This document shows, piece by piece, positions 44,460 to 58,423 of a stretch of DNA of 64,000 nucleotides. Origin of the DNA: Marivivens aquimaris (lineage in GTDB: Bacteria; Pseudomonadota; Alphaproteobacteria; Rhodobacterales; Rhodobacteraceae). The position numbers were made by a program, and so were the translations under genes. The notes beneath the pieces were generated by a model. That model was not told the DNA's origin. It saw nothing but the letters and a program-made list of their open reading frames with translations, and did no database searches. The stretch spans positions 1,703,001 through 1,767,000 of the forward strand of contig NZ_JADBGB010000001.1 of assembly GCF_015220045.1 (NCBI RefSeq). Direction: 5' to 3'. Position 1 is the stretch's first letter, and each line of letters begins with the position of its first letter.

Positions 44460-44885
44460 TCAGGGCCAGATGATACCTTTTCTCAATATCACGTTGGCAT
44501 ATAGAGCAGGCTCTATCGTCGCGACAACCGTGTGTGCTTCTTTCACGCGAGAATACAAATGGTCACCGTCGATGGCTTCCACTTGGATGTCGGGTGTCAT
44601 TTCCGCGAAAACGGCTTCGATCTCGTCGTGCACCTTGGCGCGCTGAGTCGGGTCGTTGTTTTCCGACGAGCGGAATGCCGGCTGCACCACGTGGTCCAGC
44701 GGCATGACCGTCAGGATCGCCCTTAGCGTGTCGCAAAGGTTGGCGCCGTCCACGCGCACCAGCCTTTTTGCATGGGCCAGCGACGGGTAGTTACCATCCA
44801 CAATCGCGATTTCGTCTCCGTGTCCCATCGCGCGCAGCGTGTACAACAGATCAGGCCCCAAAAGGGGCGGAATACCTATAAGCAT
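44460..44885 (-). CDS. RbsD/FucU-family sugar mutarotase
   Basis: The 141-aa protein matches the FucU branch: ML(I)GIPPLLGPDLLYTLRAMGHGDEIAIVDGN with the catalytic His near residue 20, and the C-terminal YANVILRKG. These enzymes interconvert anomers or ring forms of fucose, ribose or similar sugars. The start at 44885 has AAGGGA six bases upstream. It is 24 bp before the ROK regulator and divergent from frcB. It may supply the right anomer of fructose or another transported sugar. Confidence 0.85.
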   Translation of the reverse strand: MLIGIPPLLGPDLLYTLRAMGHGDEIAIVDGNYPSLAHAKRLVRVDGANLCDTLRAILTVMPLDHVVQPAFRSSENNDPTQRAKVHDEIEAVFAEMTPDIQVEAIDGDHLYSRVKEAHTVVATIEPALYANVILRKGIIWP

Positions 44886-44946
44886 AGCTTTTCCCTTGTC
44901 TCCTCCGCCCCTAGCCTCACTCCCACGGCGCTCCGATGTCAATAAA

Positions 44947-44963
44947 TAAATCAGACTGATTTA
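44947..44963. promoter_or_regulatory. 17-bp palindrome TAAATCAG-A-CTGATTTA, probable ROK-regulator operator
   Basis: Perfect 8-bp arms around a single base, in the divergent region between the mutarotase/ROK genes and frcB. A TTGACG hexamer starts five bp later (44968-44973) and could be the -35 of frcB, with GATAAA or TGATAA near 44993-44999 as a loosely spaced -10. Confidence 0.6.
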
Positions 44964-45064
44964 AATATTGACGGCGCCCGACGAATCGTCCTTGATAAAG
45001 GTGTTCAAAGTGAAACTGCTGCGGATCAGGCTTGAGGAATGCCCCGCAGCATTGGGAGGAAAAC

Positions 45065-46081
45065 ATGAAAAAACTTCTTGCTGGGTCCGCACTGGCCCTC
45101 GTTGCTATGGCTGGCGCTGCTTCGGCTGATGACCACACCACTGCGTGCCTGATCACCAAAACCGACACCAACCCGTTCTTCGTAAAGATGCGTGAAGGTG
45201 CGACTGCCAAGGCTGAAGAGCTGGGCATCAACCTGCTGACCTTCGCTGGTAAAGTCGACGGCGACCACGAAACCCAAGTTGCTGCTATCGAAACCTGCAT
45301 CGCCGAAGGCGCTTCGGGTATCCTGCTGACCGCTTCGGACACCAGCGCCATCGTGAACTCGGTCGAAATGGCCCGTGAAAACGGCCTGCTCGTCATCGCT
45401 CTCGACACCCCGCTGAGCCCGATCGACGCTGCTGACGCAACCTTCGCAACCGACAACTTCCTTGCTGGCGAACTCATCGGCCAGTGGGCTGCCGGTGCAC
45501 TTGGTGACGACGCTGCCAACGCAAAGATCGCAATGCTCGACCTCGCTGTTTCGCAGCCGACCGTTGGCGTTCTGCGCGACCAGGGCTTCCTGCAGGGCTT
45601 CGGCATCGACCTCGGCGACCCGAACAAGTGGGGCGACGAAGAAGATGACCGTATCGTCGGCAACGAAGTCACCGCAGGTAACGAAGAAGGCGGCCGCAAG
45701 GCTATGGAAGCCCTTCTCGCTGTCGAGCCGATGATCAACGTTGTCTACACCATCAACGAACCGGCTGCTGCCGGCGCTTATGAAGCTCTGAAGTCGATCG
45801 GCCGTGAAAACGACGTCCTGATCGTTTCGGTCGACGGCGGCTGCCCGGGCATTCAGAACGTTGCTGACGGCGTGATCGGCGCGACTTCGCAGCAGTACCC
45901 GCTGCTGATGGCTTCGCTCGGCATCGAAGCGATTGCACAGTACGCAGCTGACGGCACCCTGCCGCAGCCGACCGAAGGCAAGGACTTCTTCGACACCGGC
46001 GTGGCTCTGGTCACCGACAAGGCAGTCGACGGCGTTGACTCGATCTCGGTCGCCGAAGGCACCGACCTCTGCTGGGGCTAA
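45065..46081 (+). CDS. frcB: Sugar ABC transporter substrate-binding protein, fructose type
   Basis: The 338-aa periplasmic protein has a signal peptide (about 1-21, ending ASAD) and a type I sugar-binding fold of the RbsB class ([22 protein letters not shown], later [22 protein letters not shown]). With the downstream permease, ATPase and FrcK-like kinase and the adjoining ROK gene, it matches the Sinorhizobium frcBCAK high-affinity fructose system, which also takes ribose and mannose. GGGAGGAAAAC precedes the ATG. Confidence 0.85.
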   Translation: MKKLLAGSALALVAMAGAASADDHTTACLITKTDTNPFFVKMREGATAKAEELGINLLTFAGKVDGDHETQVAAIETCIAEGASGILLTASDTSAIVNSVEMARENGLLVIALDTPLSPIDAADATFATDNFLAGELIGQWAAGALGDDAANAKIAMLDLAVSQPTVGVLRDQGFLQGFGIDLGDPNKWGDEEDDRIVGNEVTAGNEEGGRKAMEALLAVEPMINVVYTINEPAAAGAYEALKSIGRENDVLIVSVDGGCPGIQNVADGVIGATSQQYPLLMASLGIEAIAQYAADGTLPQPTEGKDFFDTGVALVTDKAVDGVDSISVAEGTDLCWG

Positions 46082-46103
46082 TAGCCAATTTAACAAATCT
46101 TCG

Positions 46104-46130
46104 AGGGGCGGGCTTCGGCCTGCCCCTTTT
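46104..46130 (+). terminator. Hairpin with T-run between frcB and frcC, likely partial terminator
   Basis: A 10-bp stem AGGGGCGGGC / GCCTGCCCCT (one G-U pair) with a TTCG loop is followed by TTT. Its place inside the operon suggests attenuation that keeps binding protein in excess of the membrane components. Confidence 0.8.
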
Positions 46131-46178
46131 CTCTAGAAGAAACGCATAACGTTTCTTGGGATATCTCTGGAGGGCACC

Positions 46179-47282
46179 GTGTCAGGAACGGAAAATTACG
46201 AAAGCGCGGCCAATAGGGCAGATGCCGTCGCTGCGTTCGAGGACAATCACAAATCTGCATTCCAGCGTTTCCAGCACCGGCTCCATGTGACGCCGTCGCT
46301 CGTTCCGCTGATCGTGCTTATCGCCTCGCTCATCATCTTTGCTGTTGCCATCGACGGGACCGCAATTCTCGGCGCTTTGGGAATTGGTGAAGGGGATCGC
46401 TTCCGCTTCTTCTCGCCGTTCTCGATGACACTCATTCTCCAGCAGATCCAGATCGTCGGCATCGTCGGCGCGGCGCAATCGCTGGTCATCCTGACTGCGG
46501 GCATCGACCTGTCGGTCGGCGCGATCATGGTGCTGTCTTCGGTCGTCATGGGCCAGTTCGCATTCCGCTACGGCCTGCCGCCGGAAATCGCGATCGTCTG
46601 CGGCCTTCTCTGCGGTTCGATCTGCGGCTTCATCAACGGTTTCCTTGTCGCTGTCGTCAAACTGCCGCCGTTCATCGTGACGCTCGGCATGTGGCAGATC
46701 GTGCTGGCAACGAACTTCCTGTACTCGGCGAACGAGACCATCCGTAGCCAGGAAATCGAGGCCAGCGCACCGCTGCTCCAGTTCTTTGGCAACAGTTTCC
46801 GCGTGGGAGGAGCGGTCTTCACATACGGCGTGGTCTTTATGATCCTGCTCGTATTGGTCCTCGCCTACGTCCTGCGTCAGACCGCTTACGGCCGCCACAT
46901 CTACGCCGTGGGTGACGATATCGAAGCGGCAGAGCTTTCGGGCGTGAATACCCGCAACACCCTCATCTCCGTCTACATGCTATCGGGCCTCATCTGTGCC
47001 TTCGCAGGCTGGGCGCTTATCGGCCGCATCGGTTCGGTCTCGCCGACCTCGGGCCAGCTGGCAAACATCGACTCCATCACCGCTGTGGTGATCGGCGGCA
47101 TCTCCCTCTTTGGTGGACGCGGCTCGATCCTCGGCATGATCTTCGGCGCGATCATCGTGGGTGTGTTCACCCTCGGCCTGCGCCTGCTGGGTGCTGACGC
47201 CCAGTGGACTTACCTGCTCATCGGCGCGCTCATCATCGGCGCTGTGGCTGTGGACCAGTGGATCAGAAAGGCGACTGCATAA
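46179..47282 (+). CDS. frcC: Sugar ABC transporter permease, fructose type
   Basis: The 367-aa RbsC-class permease has about ten helices and the motifs ILTAGIDLSVGAIMVLSSV and YAVGDDIEAAELSGVNTRN (the EAA-like loop). A GTG start is supported by GGAGGG four bases upstream. The soluble N-terminal region of about 40 residues is longer than in RbsC. The stop and the next start share one base (TAATG). Confidence 0.9.
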   Translation: MSGTENYESAANRADAVAAFEDNHKSAFQRFQHRLHVTPSLVPLIVLIASLIIFAVAIDGTAILGALGIGEGDRFRFFSPFSMTLILQQIQIVGIVGAAQSLVILTAGIDLSVGAIMVLSSVVMGQFAFRYGLPPEIAIVCGLLCGSICGFINGFLVAVVKLPPFIVTLGMWQIVLATNFLYSANETIRSQEIEASAPLLQFFGNSFRVGGAVFTYGVVFMILLVLVLAYVLRQTAYGRHIYAVGDDIEAAELSGVNTRNTLISVYMLSGLICAFAGWALIGRIGSVSPTSGQLANIDSITAVVIGGISLFGGRGSILGMIFGAIIVGVFTLGLRLLGADAQWTYLLIGALIIGAVAVDQWIRKATA

Positions 47283-48058
47283 TGGAACCGATCCTTCACG
47301 CAAAGAACCTCGTCAAGCGCTACGGCAAAGTGGTCGCGATGGACCACTGCGATTTCGAACTCTATCCGGGTGAGATCCTCGCGGTCATCGGCGACAACGG
47401 CGCAGGTAAATCGACGCTCATCAAGGCACTGTCGGGCGCTGTGACGCCCGACGAGGGCGAGATCTACCTCGACGGCAAGCGCGTCCATTTCGGTAGCCCG
47501 AATGAAGCGCGCGAGGCTGGCATCGAAACGGTGTACCAGCAGCTTGCGATGTCCCCTGCCCTGTCGATCGCCGACAACATGTTCATGGGGCGCGAACTGC
47601 GCAAACCGGGCATCATGGGCAGCGTCTTCCGCCAGCTTGACCACAAGCGCATGGAAGACTTCGCCCGCCAGAAGCTGAACGATTTGGGCCTGATGACAAT
47701 CCAGAACATCAATCAGGCGGTGGAGACCCTTTCAGGCGGTCAGCGCCAAGGTGTTGCCGTGGCCCGCGCCGCCGCATTCGGATCGCGCGTTATCATCCTC
47801 GACGAGCCGACCGCCGCGCTGGGTGTCAAGGAAAGCCGCCGCGTTCTGGAACTGATCCAGGACGTCAGATCGCGCGGTATTCCGATCATTCTGATCAGCC
47901 ACAACATGCCGCACGTCTTTGAACTGGCAGACCGCATTCACGTTCACAGATTGGGTAAACGTTTGTGCGTAATTGATCCGAAAAACCATACCATGTCGGA
48001 CGCAGTCGCGTATATGACTGGAGCCAAAGAGCCCCAAACGGAGCTCACACCGGCATAA
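47282..48058 (+). CDS. frcA: Sugar ABC transporter ATPase, fructose type
   Basis: The 258-aa single-domain ATPase has Walker A GDNGAGKST, signature LSGGQRQGVAVARA, Walker B VIILDEPTAALG and His switch ISHNMPHVFE. RbsA-type proteins are usually double; the single-domain form is characteristic of Frc systems. It is translationally coupled to frcC. Confidence 0.92.
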   Translation: MEPILHAKNLVKRYGKVVAMDHCDFELYPGEILAVIGDNGAGKSTLIKALSGAVTPDEGEIYLDGKRVHFGSPNEAREAGIETVYQQLAMSPALSIADNMFMGRELRKPGIMGSVFRQLDHKRMEDFARQKLNDLGLMTIQNINQAVETLSGGQRQGVAVARAAAFGSRVIILDEPTAALGVKESRRVLELIQDVRSRGIPIILISHNMPHVFELADRIHVHRLGKRLCVIDPKNHTMSDAVAYMTGAKEPQTELTPA

Positions 48059-48068
48059 GGAAAGAGCA

Positions 48069-48710
48069 ATGCAGGACCTTACCAATCGATCCAATTTGGT
48101 CCTCGAAGCGATCGAAAAAGCCCGTGAAGGCAAGGAGCGTATCCTTGTTGCCCTCACGGGCGCCCCCGCCAGCGGCAAGTCCACCCTTTCGGAAGAACTT
48201 CTGCGGCGCCTGACCCTCAGTAAAATTCCGGCGGCAGTCGTACCGATGGACGGCTTCCACCTCGACAACGCCATCCTCGACGAAATGGGGATGCGTCCGC
48301 GCAAAGGCGCGCCAGAGACGTTCGATGCCCAAGGGTTCATCGAAATGGTCCGCCGCCTGCGCGCCGGTGGACAGGTATTTCATCCGACATTCGACCGTAC
48401 CCGCGATCTGTCCATCGCAGGATCGGGCTATGTGCCGGCGAATTGTCAGGTCGTGATCGTCGAGGGCAATTACCTCATGTTCGACGAGGCACCGTGGCGC
48501 GATCTGGCGAACCTTTGGGACCTCACTATCCGCTGGGACGTCCCCCTGCCCGAACTGCGCGCCCGTCTCTTGCAGCGTTGGCTTTCGCTGAACCATTCGC
48601 GGGCAAATGCGCTCCGCCGTGCAGAGAGCAACGATGTGCCTAACGCGATCCGTGTGATCGAACGCGCTTTGCCGTGTGACATCACACTGGATGGTGTGAA
48701 CGGCAACTAA
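48069..48710 (+). CDS. frcK: FrcK-like P-loop kinase
   Basis: The 213-aa protein is of the nucleoside/pantothenate kinase-like P-loop class. Walker A is TGAPASGKST, followed by VPMDGFHLDNAIL and IVEGNYLMFDEAPW. In Sinorhizobium FrcK is encoded in frcBCAK and proposed to influence transport or phosphorylate the sugar; its exact substrate is not settled. It is last in the frc operon. Only 59 bp separate it from glgB, and no terminator is visible there, so read-through into the glycogen genes is possible. Confidence 0.85.
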   Translation: MQDLTNRSNLVLEAIEKAREGKERILVALTGAPASGKSTLSEELLRRLTLSKIPAAVVPMDGFHLDNAILDEMGMRPRKGAPETFDAQGFIEMVRRLRAGGQVFHPTFDRTRDLSIAGSGYVPANCQVVIVEGNYLMFDEAPWRDLANLWDLTIRWDVPLPELRARLLQRWLSLNHSRANALRRAESNDVPNAIRVIERALPCDITLDGVNGN

Positions 48711-48769
48711 ATAGCCTATTCTTTAGGATAATATGTTGCCGTCAGGGAAATCCGCCATAGACTTGGGGC

Positions 48770-50959
48770 ATGACGGCTGAACCATTTTTGTCGAGCGAGA
48801 TTCTCGACGCGTTGAACTCCGGCCACTGTGCCGACAACTTCCAATATCTCGGCCCTCTGGGCCGAGGCCCGGACCGTTATGTTACCGCTATCGCTCCTGA
48901 CACAGCATCGCTCGACGCACTCGTCGACGGCGAGGTCTATCCGCTAGAGCGACTGGACGGTAGCGTATACGGCGGCAAGGTTCCGGGCGAGGCGCGGTAC
49001 AAGCTCCGCGCCGACGACGGCTTCGGAAATCGCTGGGAATATGACGACGCGTACGGCTTCGGGCCGGTGCTGTCGGGCGAGGACGATTATTACTTTGGCG
49101 AAGGCAAACACCGCCGCCTGTGGAAGATCCTAGGTGCCCATACCATCGTCCATGAATACGTCGAAGGCACCCACTTCGCCGTTTGGGCTCCGAACGCGAA
49201 GCGCGTGTCGATCATCGGCGACTTCAACAACTGGGACAACCGCCGCCACGTTCTGCGCCGCCGCGGCAATTCCGGCGTTTGGGAGATATTCATTCCCGCA
49301 GCGCACGACGGCCAACGTTATAAATACGATATCATCGGCGCCGACGGCGAACGCCATCTGAAGGCCGACCCCGTTGGCTTTGGTGCGCAGCACGCGCCCG
49401 AGACCGCGAGCATCATTCGCGACCTCAGCGGCTACGGCTGGCGCGACGCGGACTGGATGGAGACCCGCGCCGAGGTGCAGAACCGCAACGCGCCAATTTC
49501 GATCTATGAGGTTCACCTCGGATCGTGGCGCCGCGTGGTCGATGATGGTAACCGACCGCTGTCCTACAAAGAAGCGGCCGAGCAACTGGTCAGCTACGTC
49601 AAGGACATGGGCTTCACCCATATCGAGTTCCTGCCGCTTTCCGAATACCCGTTCGAAGGCTCTTGGGGCTATCAGCCCGTCGGCATGTACGCGCCGACCA
49701 TCCGTTTCGGCCCGCCGCACGAATTCCGCGATCTGGTGGACGCAGCGCACACTGCTGGCCTCGGGATCATTATTGACTGGGTGCCCGCGCACTTCCCCAC
49801 CGACCCGCATGGATTGGCCAAATTCGACGGCACGTCGCTTTATGAGCACGCCGATCCGAAGGAAGGCTTCCATCAGGACTGGAACACGCTGATCTACAAC
49901 TACGGTCGGCGCGAGGTGTCCAACTATCTTATTTCGAACGCGCTTTACTGGCTCGAAGAATACCACATCGACGGCCTGCGCGTGGATGCGGTCGCTTCGA
50001 TGCTCTACCGCGACTATTCCCGCCGCGACGGTGAATGGATCCCGAACAAGGACGGCGGCCGCGAGAACTATGAGGCCATCGATATGCTGCGCCACATGAA
50101 CTCCGTCACCTATGGCGAGTTCGCGGGCATCATGACGGTGGCCGAAGAAAGCACGTCGTTCCCCAAGGTTTCCGCCCCCGTTGACCACGGCGGGCTCGGC
50201 TTTGGCTTCAAGTGGAACATGGGCTGGATGAACGACACGCTGCGGTACATGGAGCTCGATCCGATCCACCGCAAACACCACCACAGCCTGATGACCTTCG
50301 GCCTGCACTACGCCTATTCGGAAAACTTCGTGCTGCCGATCAGCCACGACGAAGTTGTCCACGGCAAAGGTTCGATGATCGAAAAGATGTCGGGCGACGA
50401 GTGGCAGAAATTCGCGAACCTGCGCGCCTATTACGGCTTCATGTGGACCCATCCGGGCAAGAAGCTCATGTTCATGGGCAATGAATTTGCCCAGTGGCGC
50501 GAATGGAACCATGACCGCCAGCTCGATTGGGATCTGCTGGGCGACCACAAGCACGCGGGCATCCAGAACCTCGTGCGGGATCTGAACAAGCTCCATCAAG
50601 GCACGCCGGCGCTGCATGTCAACGACAGCACGCCCGAAGGCTTCGACTGGGTCGACGGCGGAAATACCGAGCAATCGGTGTTCACCTATCTGCGTCGCGG
50701 TAATGCCGATGATGCGACCGTGCTGGTTGCGCTCAACATGACGCCCATCGAACGCGGAGACTACCGCATCGGTGTGCCGTCGGGCGGTTTCTGGCGCGAA
50801 GCCATGAACACCGACAGCGAGCTTTATGGCGGCGCAAACGTCGGAAACTACGGCGGCGTCGAGGCCGAGGACGTTCCCGCGCATGGCCACCAGCACTCTA
50901 TTCGGGTCACGCTACCCGCATTGTCAGCGGTGATTTTCGTCGCCGGAAATAACGAATAA
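48770..50959 (+). CDS. glgB: 1,4-alpha-glucan branching enzyme
   Basis: The 729-aa GH13 enzyme introduces alpha-1,6 branches in glycogen. It has an N-terminal extra domain and CBM48 (about 1-230; FAVWAPNAKRVSIIGDFNNW), and a catalytic barrel with IIDWVPAHFP, DGLRVDAVASML (nucleophile Asp), VAEEST (acid Glu) and ISHDEVVHGKGS. The length is that of E. coli GlgB (728). It is the first gene of glgB-C-A-X-pgm. Confidence 0.97.
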   Translation: MTAEPFLSSEILDALNSGHCADNFQYLGPLGRGPDRYVTAIAPDTASLDALVDGEVYPLERLDGSVYGGKVPGEARYKLRADDGFGNRWEYDDAYGFGPVLSGEDDYYFGEGKHRRLWKILGAHTIVHEYVEGTHFAVWAPNAKRVSIIGDFNNWDNRRHVLRRRGNSGVWEIFIPAAHDGQRYKYDIIGADGERHLKADPVGFGAQHAPETASIIRDLSGYGWRDADWMETRAEVQNRNAPISIYEVHLGSWRRVVDDGNRPLSYKEAAEQLVSYVKDMGFTHIEFLPLSEYPFEGSWGYQPVGMYAPTIRFGPPHEFRDLVDAAHTAGLGIIIDWVPAHFPTDPHGLAKFDGTSLYEHADPKEGFHQDWNTLIYNYGRREVSNYLISNALYWLEEYHIDGLRVDAVASMLYRDYSRRDGEWIPNKDGGRENYEAIDMLRHMNSVTYGEFAGIMTVAEESTSFPKVSAPVDHGGLGFGFKWNMGWMNDTLRYMELDPIHRKHHHSLMTFGLHYAYSENFVLPISHDEVVHGKGSMIEKMSGDEWQKFANLRAYYGFMWTHPGKKLMFMGNEFAQWREWNHDRQLDWDLLGDHKHAGIQNLVRDLNKLHQGTPALHVNDSTPEGFDWVDGGNTEQSVFTYLRRGNADDATVLVALNMTPIERGDYRIGVPSGGFWREAMNTDSELYGGANVGNYGGVEAEDVPAHGHQHSIRVTLPALSAVIFVAGNNE

Positions 50960-50973
50960 TTTGGGAGGAATAA

Positions 50974-52239
50974 TTGGAAAACCTGAATCAACGCCGCCTG
51001 TCGCAGCGCTCGATGGCCTTCATTCTGGCCGGTGGTCGCGGTAGCCGCCTCCACGAACTTACCGATAGTCGCGTGAAGCCTGCCGTGTATTTCGGCGGCA
51101 AGACCCGCATCATCGACTTCGCCCTGTCGAACGCGATGAACTCCGGTATTCGTAAGGTCGCGCTGGCGACGCAATACAAGGCTCACAGCCTGATCCGTCA
51201 CGTCCAGCGCGGTTGGAACTTCTTCCGTGCGGAGCGCAACGAATTTCTCGACATCCTGCCCGCATCGCAGCGCATGGACGAGAGCATGTGGTATCGCGGC
51301 ACCGCCGACGCCGTCGCGCAGAACGTGGATATCGTGGACAGCTATGACGTCGATTACATCGTGATCCTCGCAGGCGACCACATCTATAAAATGGACTACG
51401 AGCTGATGATCCGTCAGCACGTAGAAACCAACGCGGACGTCACCATCGGCTGTCTCACCGTGCCACGCATGGAAGCCACCGCATTCGGCGTTATGGCGAC
51501 CAACGATTCCGGTCAAATCACGTCGTTCCTCGAAAAGCCGAAGGACCCGCCCGCAACGCCAGAAGACCCGAACCTCGCGCTGGCGTCGATGGGCATCTAC
51601 GTCTTCTCGTGGAAGTTCCTGCGCGAGCTATTGAAGGCAGACGCCGTCGACCCGAACTCCAGCCACGACTTCGGCAACGACCTGATCCCCGAGATCGTGA
51701 AAAACGGTAAGGCGATGGCCCACCGCTTTGACGAAAGCTGCGTCCGCCACGAAGGCGCCCCCGCCTATTGGAAAGACGTCGGCACCGTCGATGCGTTCTG
51801 GGAAGCCAACATCGACCTGACCAGCTTTACCCCCGAACTGGACCTCTGGGATCGCGACTGGCCGATCTGGACCTATTCGGAAAGCGTCCCGCCCGCGAAG
51901 TTCATCCACGATGAAAAGGACCGCCGCGGCGTGGCTATTTCGTCGATGGTGTCGGGCGGCTGTATCATTTCGGGGACCGAGGTGCGCAACTCGCTGCTCT
52001 TCACCGAAGTACACACCAATTCCTACGCGGTGCTCGATCACTCGGTGGTTCTGCCCTACGCAGTGATTAATCGTTCAGCACGACTACGCAAAGTTGTCAT
52101 TGATCGCGGTGTAATCATCCCCGAGGGACTCGTCGTCGGCGAGGATCCCGAAGAAGATGCAAAGTGGTTCCGCGTCACGCCCAAGGGCACGACGCTCATC
52201 ACGCAATCGATGCTGGATAAACGAGAAGCAAGTCTATGA
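50974..52239 (+). CDS. glgC: Glucose-1-phosphate adenylyltransferase (ADP-glucose pyrophosphorylase)
   Basis: The 421-aa enzyme makes ADP-glucose, the first committed step of glycogen synthesis. Present are the catalytic loop [30 protein letters not shown], the Asp-containing [12 protein letters not shown], and FLEKPKDPP, plus a C-terminal left-handed beta-helix. It starts with TTG, supported by GGAGG five bases upstream. The last bases overlap glgA by 4 bp. In Rhodobacter-type enzymes the activators are typically fructose-6-P, fructose-1,6-bisP or pyruvate. Confidence 0.97.
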   Translation: MENLNQRRLSQRSMAFILAGGRGSRLHELTDSRVKPAVYFGGKTRIIDFALSNAMNSGIRKVALATQYKAHSLIRHVQRGWNFFRAERNEFLDILPASQRMDESMWYRGTADAVAQNVDIVDSYDVDYIVILAGDHIYKMDYELMIRQHVETNADVTIGCLTVPRMEATAFGVMATNDSGQITSFLEKPKDPPATPEDPNLALASMGIYVFSWKFLRELLKADAVDPNSSHDFGNDLIPEIVKNGKAMAHRFDESCVRHEGAPAYWKDVGTVDAFWEANIDLTSFTPELDLWDRDWPIWTYSESVPPAKFIHDEKDRRGVAISSMVSGGCIISGTEVRNSLLFTEVHTNSYAVLDHSVVLPYAVINRSARLRKVVIDRGVIIPEGLVVGEDPEEDAKWFRVTPKGTTLITQSMLDKREASL

Positions 52240-53662
52240 CACAAGTCCTTTCGGTCGTTTCCGAGTGCGCGCCGCTGGTGAAAACCGGCGGCCTGGCCGA
52301 CGTGGCGGGGGCACTGCCCATCGCGCTAGAGCAGGAGGGCGTCCGGATGCGGACGCTGATGCCACTCTACCCGCAGGTCAAATCGCGTACCAAGGGCGCC
52401 CGGAAGGTACTTTCGTTCGACGATCTCATGGGCGGTCCTGCCCGTGTGCTTGCGGCCAAGGTCGAGGGGCTGGACCTCCTGCTGCTCGACGCGCCGCACC
52501 TTTATGACCGAGAGGGCAGCATTTACCTCGGTCCCGACGGACGAGATTGGCCAGACAACGCCGAGCGCTTCGCCGCTCTGGGCCGTGCGGCTGCCGTGAT
52601 CGCGGCTGATGGCGTGGGCGGCTGGCGTCCCGACGTGCTGCACGGTCACGACTGGCAGGCAGGTCTGATGACCGAATACCTGCACCAGATGGGCCTGAGC
52701 GATAAAGTCGGTACCGTGATGACCATTCATAACATGGCGTTCCACGGCCTCGCCCCCGCCGAGAAGATCGGCACGCTTGGCCTCGATCCCGAGCGGTTCA
52801 CCTCGGACGGCTACGAGTTCTGGGGCCAGATCGCTGCGCTCAAAGCCGGCCTGATTAACGCCGACAAGCTGACAACCGTGTCCCCGACCTACGCCGAAGA
52901 GCTGATGACCGAACACTTCGGTTTCGGCCTTGATGGCGTGATGCGGTACCGCCGCGATGACCTTGTCGGCATCCTCAACGGCATCGACGATACGACGTGG
53001 GATCCGAAGACCGACATCAATATCCCGCCGTACAAGACCCCGCGCGGGAAAAAGCGCGCGAAGGCCGCGCTCCAGAAAGAGTTCGGACTGCCGGAAAGCA
53101 ACGGTCCGCTCTGCGTGGTCGTCTCGCGCCTGACCGAACAAAAGGGCCTCGACCTCCTGCTTGCAGCGATGCCGACCCTGACCGCTCGCGGCGGCCAGCT
53201 TGCGCTGCTCGGTTCAGGTGATGCGGGCCTTGAACAGGCTTACCGAGAGCTTGCCAGCCACGATAATGTCGGCGTGCGCATCGGCTATGACGAAACGCTG
53301 TCTCACCGTTTGATTGCAGGCGGTGACGCGATCCTCGTACCGTCGCGTTTCGAACCCTGCGGTCTGACGCAGCTTTATGGTCTGCGATATGGTACGATTC
53401 CCTGCGTCGCGCTCACCGGCGGCCTTGCCGATACGGTGATCAACGCATCTCCGGCCGCGCTGGCTGCAAAGGTTGCGACGGGCGTTCAGTTCAGCCCGAT
53501 TACGACCGAGGCGCTCCGCAACGCGATCAACCGTCTCTGCGATCTCTATCAGGACGCGGCGACATGGGAAAAAATGCAGAAGAACGCGATGGCGCAGCCG
53601 GTTGGCTGGGGTCCATCCGCCGCGAAATACGCGGCACTATACAAGGACGTGCTGGCACTGAA

Positions 53663-53666
<4 letters not shown>
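52236..53666 (+). CDS. glgA: Glycogen synthase (ADP-glucose, GT5)
   Basis: The 476-aa retaining glycosyltransferase has the N-terminal [19 protein letters not shown] substrate loop, HGHDWQAGL, and the C-terminal nucleotide-binding segments [13 protein letters not shown] and [18 protein letters not shown]. The start overlaps glgC by 4 bp and the end overlaps glgX by 4 bp. Confidence 0.97.
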
Positions 53667-57678
<4,012 letters not shown>

Positions 57679-57826
57679 GGCACGCTCCTCGGATTTCTTA
57701 GGCCCAAGGATATATCGAAATGCACTATTGGGTAGTCACTAACCCTTCGTATACCTGCGTTTTGTCCATGTGTGTCCAACAGAACAACAGTTTTCCACGT
57801 ATGGATGAGCGCTCGGCGCGGCTCGC

Positions 57827-58039
57827 TCAACCCTCACTTTCGGAGTTCTCGTGTTCCATGCGGAAGACCCAGAACAGCATGTATGCCGCGTAAATGCCGA
57901 TCGCACCGAAGAGCAGCGCCCACATTTCGTCTTCCCGCGACAGCTCGAACAAGGCCCAGCCGAGCGGCAGGATGACCACGAGGATACGGCGCCAGAGCGG
58001 CTTGAACCACGGGTGGTGAACGTCGATCAGCTTAATCAC
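57827..58039 (-). CDS. Small two-helix membrane protein, unknown function
   Basis: The 70-aa protein has two hydrophobic segments (about 17-31 and 42-58), ending in an acidic tail (RMEHENSESEG). A GTG start at 58039 with GGAAAG six bases upstream is preferred over an ATG at 58096, which would add a poorly conserved-looking basic extension. No function recognised. Confidence 0.55.
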   Translation of the reverse strand: MIKLIDVHHPWFKPLWRRILVVILPLGWALFELSREDEMWALLFGAIGIYAAYMLFWVFRMEHENSESEG

Positions 58040-58260
58040 GGGGCGCTTTCCTCTATCGATAGACGTGCAGAATAGCCGTCTTTGATTGAGGCGCAATGCG
58101 CGACTCGGTCGGGGAGGAATGCTGCCAGCAATGCTGGATTCCGCGCCTCATGGTTGCGGACATCCTGCGCCAAATCGCCCTATCCGATCAGGTAGTGCGG
58201 AGCCTACAATGATGAAAACACGCCTTTTTCTACGGATCGACCGTCCACACACATCAATAC

Positions 58261-58280
58261 ATATTCACTTTATTGAAGAT
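58261..58280. promoter_or_regulatory. Candidate SqrR/BigR-type operator, ATATTC-N8-GAAGAT
   Basis: The core ATTC-N8-GAAG differs by one base from ATTC-N8-GAAT, the pattern I recall for SqrR. It lies 27 bp upstream of the TTGACA hexamer of the sulfide operon and resembles the repeat at 13333-13355 next to the ArsR-type gene. Confidence 0.45.
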
Positions 58281-58306
58281 TTTATCTGGCTTTTGCAATG
58301 CTTCCG

Positions 58307-58354
58307 TTGACACAATCAAACTATGGGAGCATATACATTGCAACATCGCAATGT
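58307..58354 (+). promoter_or_regulatory. Predicted sulfide-operon promoter with overlapping inverted repeat ACATTGC-N6-GCAATGT
   Basis: TTGACA at 58307-58312 is a perfect -35. The -10 is uncertain (CATATA at 17 bp or TATACA at 19 bp spacing). The perfect 7-bp inverted repeat at 58335-58354 overlaps the expected transcription start, a typical repressor position. Just upstream, 58293-58301 repeats the 9-mer TTGCAATGC also found at 13328-13336. Confidence 0.55.
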
Positions 58355-58423
58355 TTGCAGGTATCGACCTGATAGGCAGCGAAGTCTTTCTTAGAGCGCA
58401 AGCTCGCACGAGGAGTACCGAAA

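Larger units (their letters stand above)
58040..58423. other. Intergenic region carrying the promoter of the sulfide operon
   Basis: This is a 384-bp space with no gene. Its last 170 bp are AT-rich and contain two inverted repeats and a TTGACA hexamer (listed separately). The first part (58060-58240) shows nothing notable. Confidence 0.6.
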
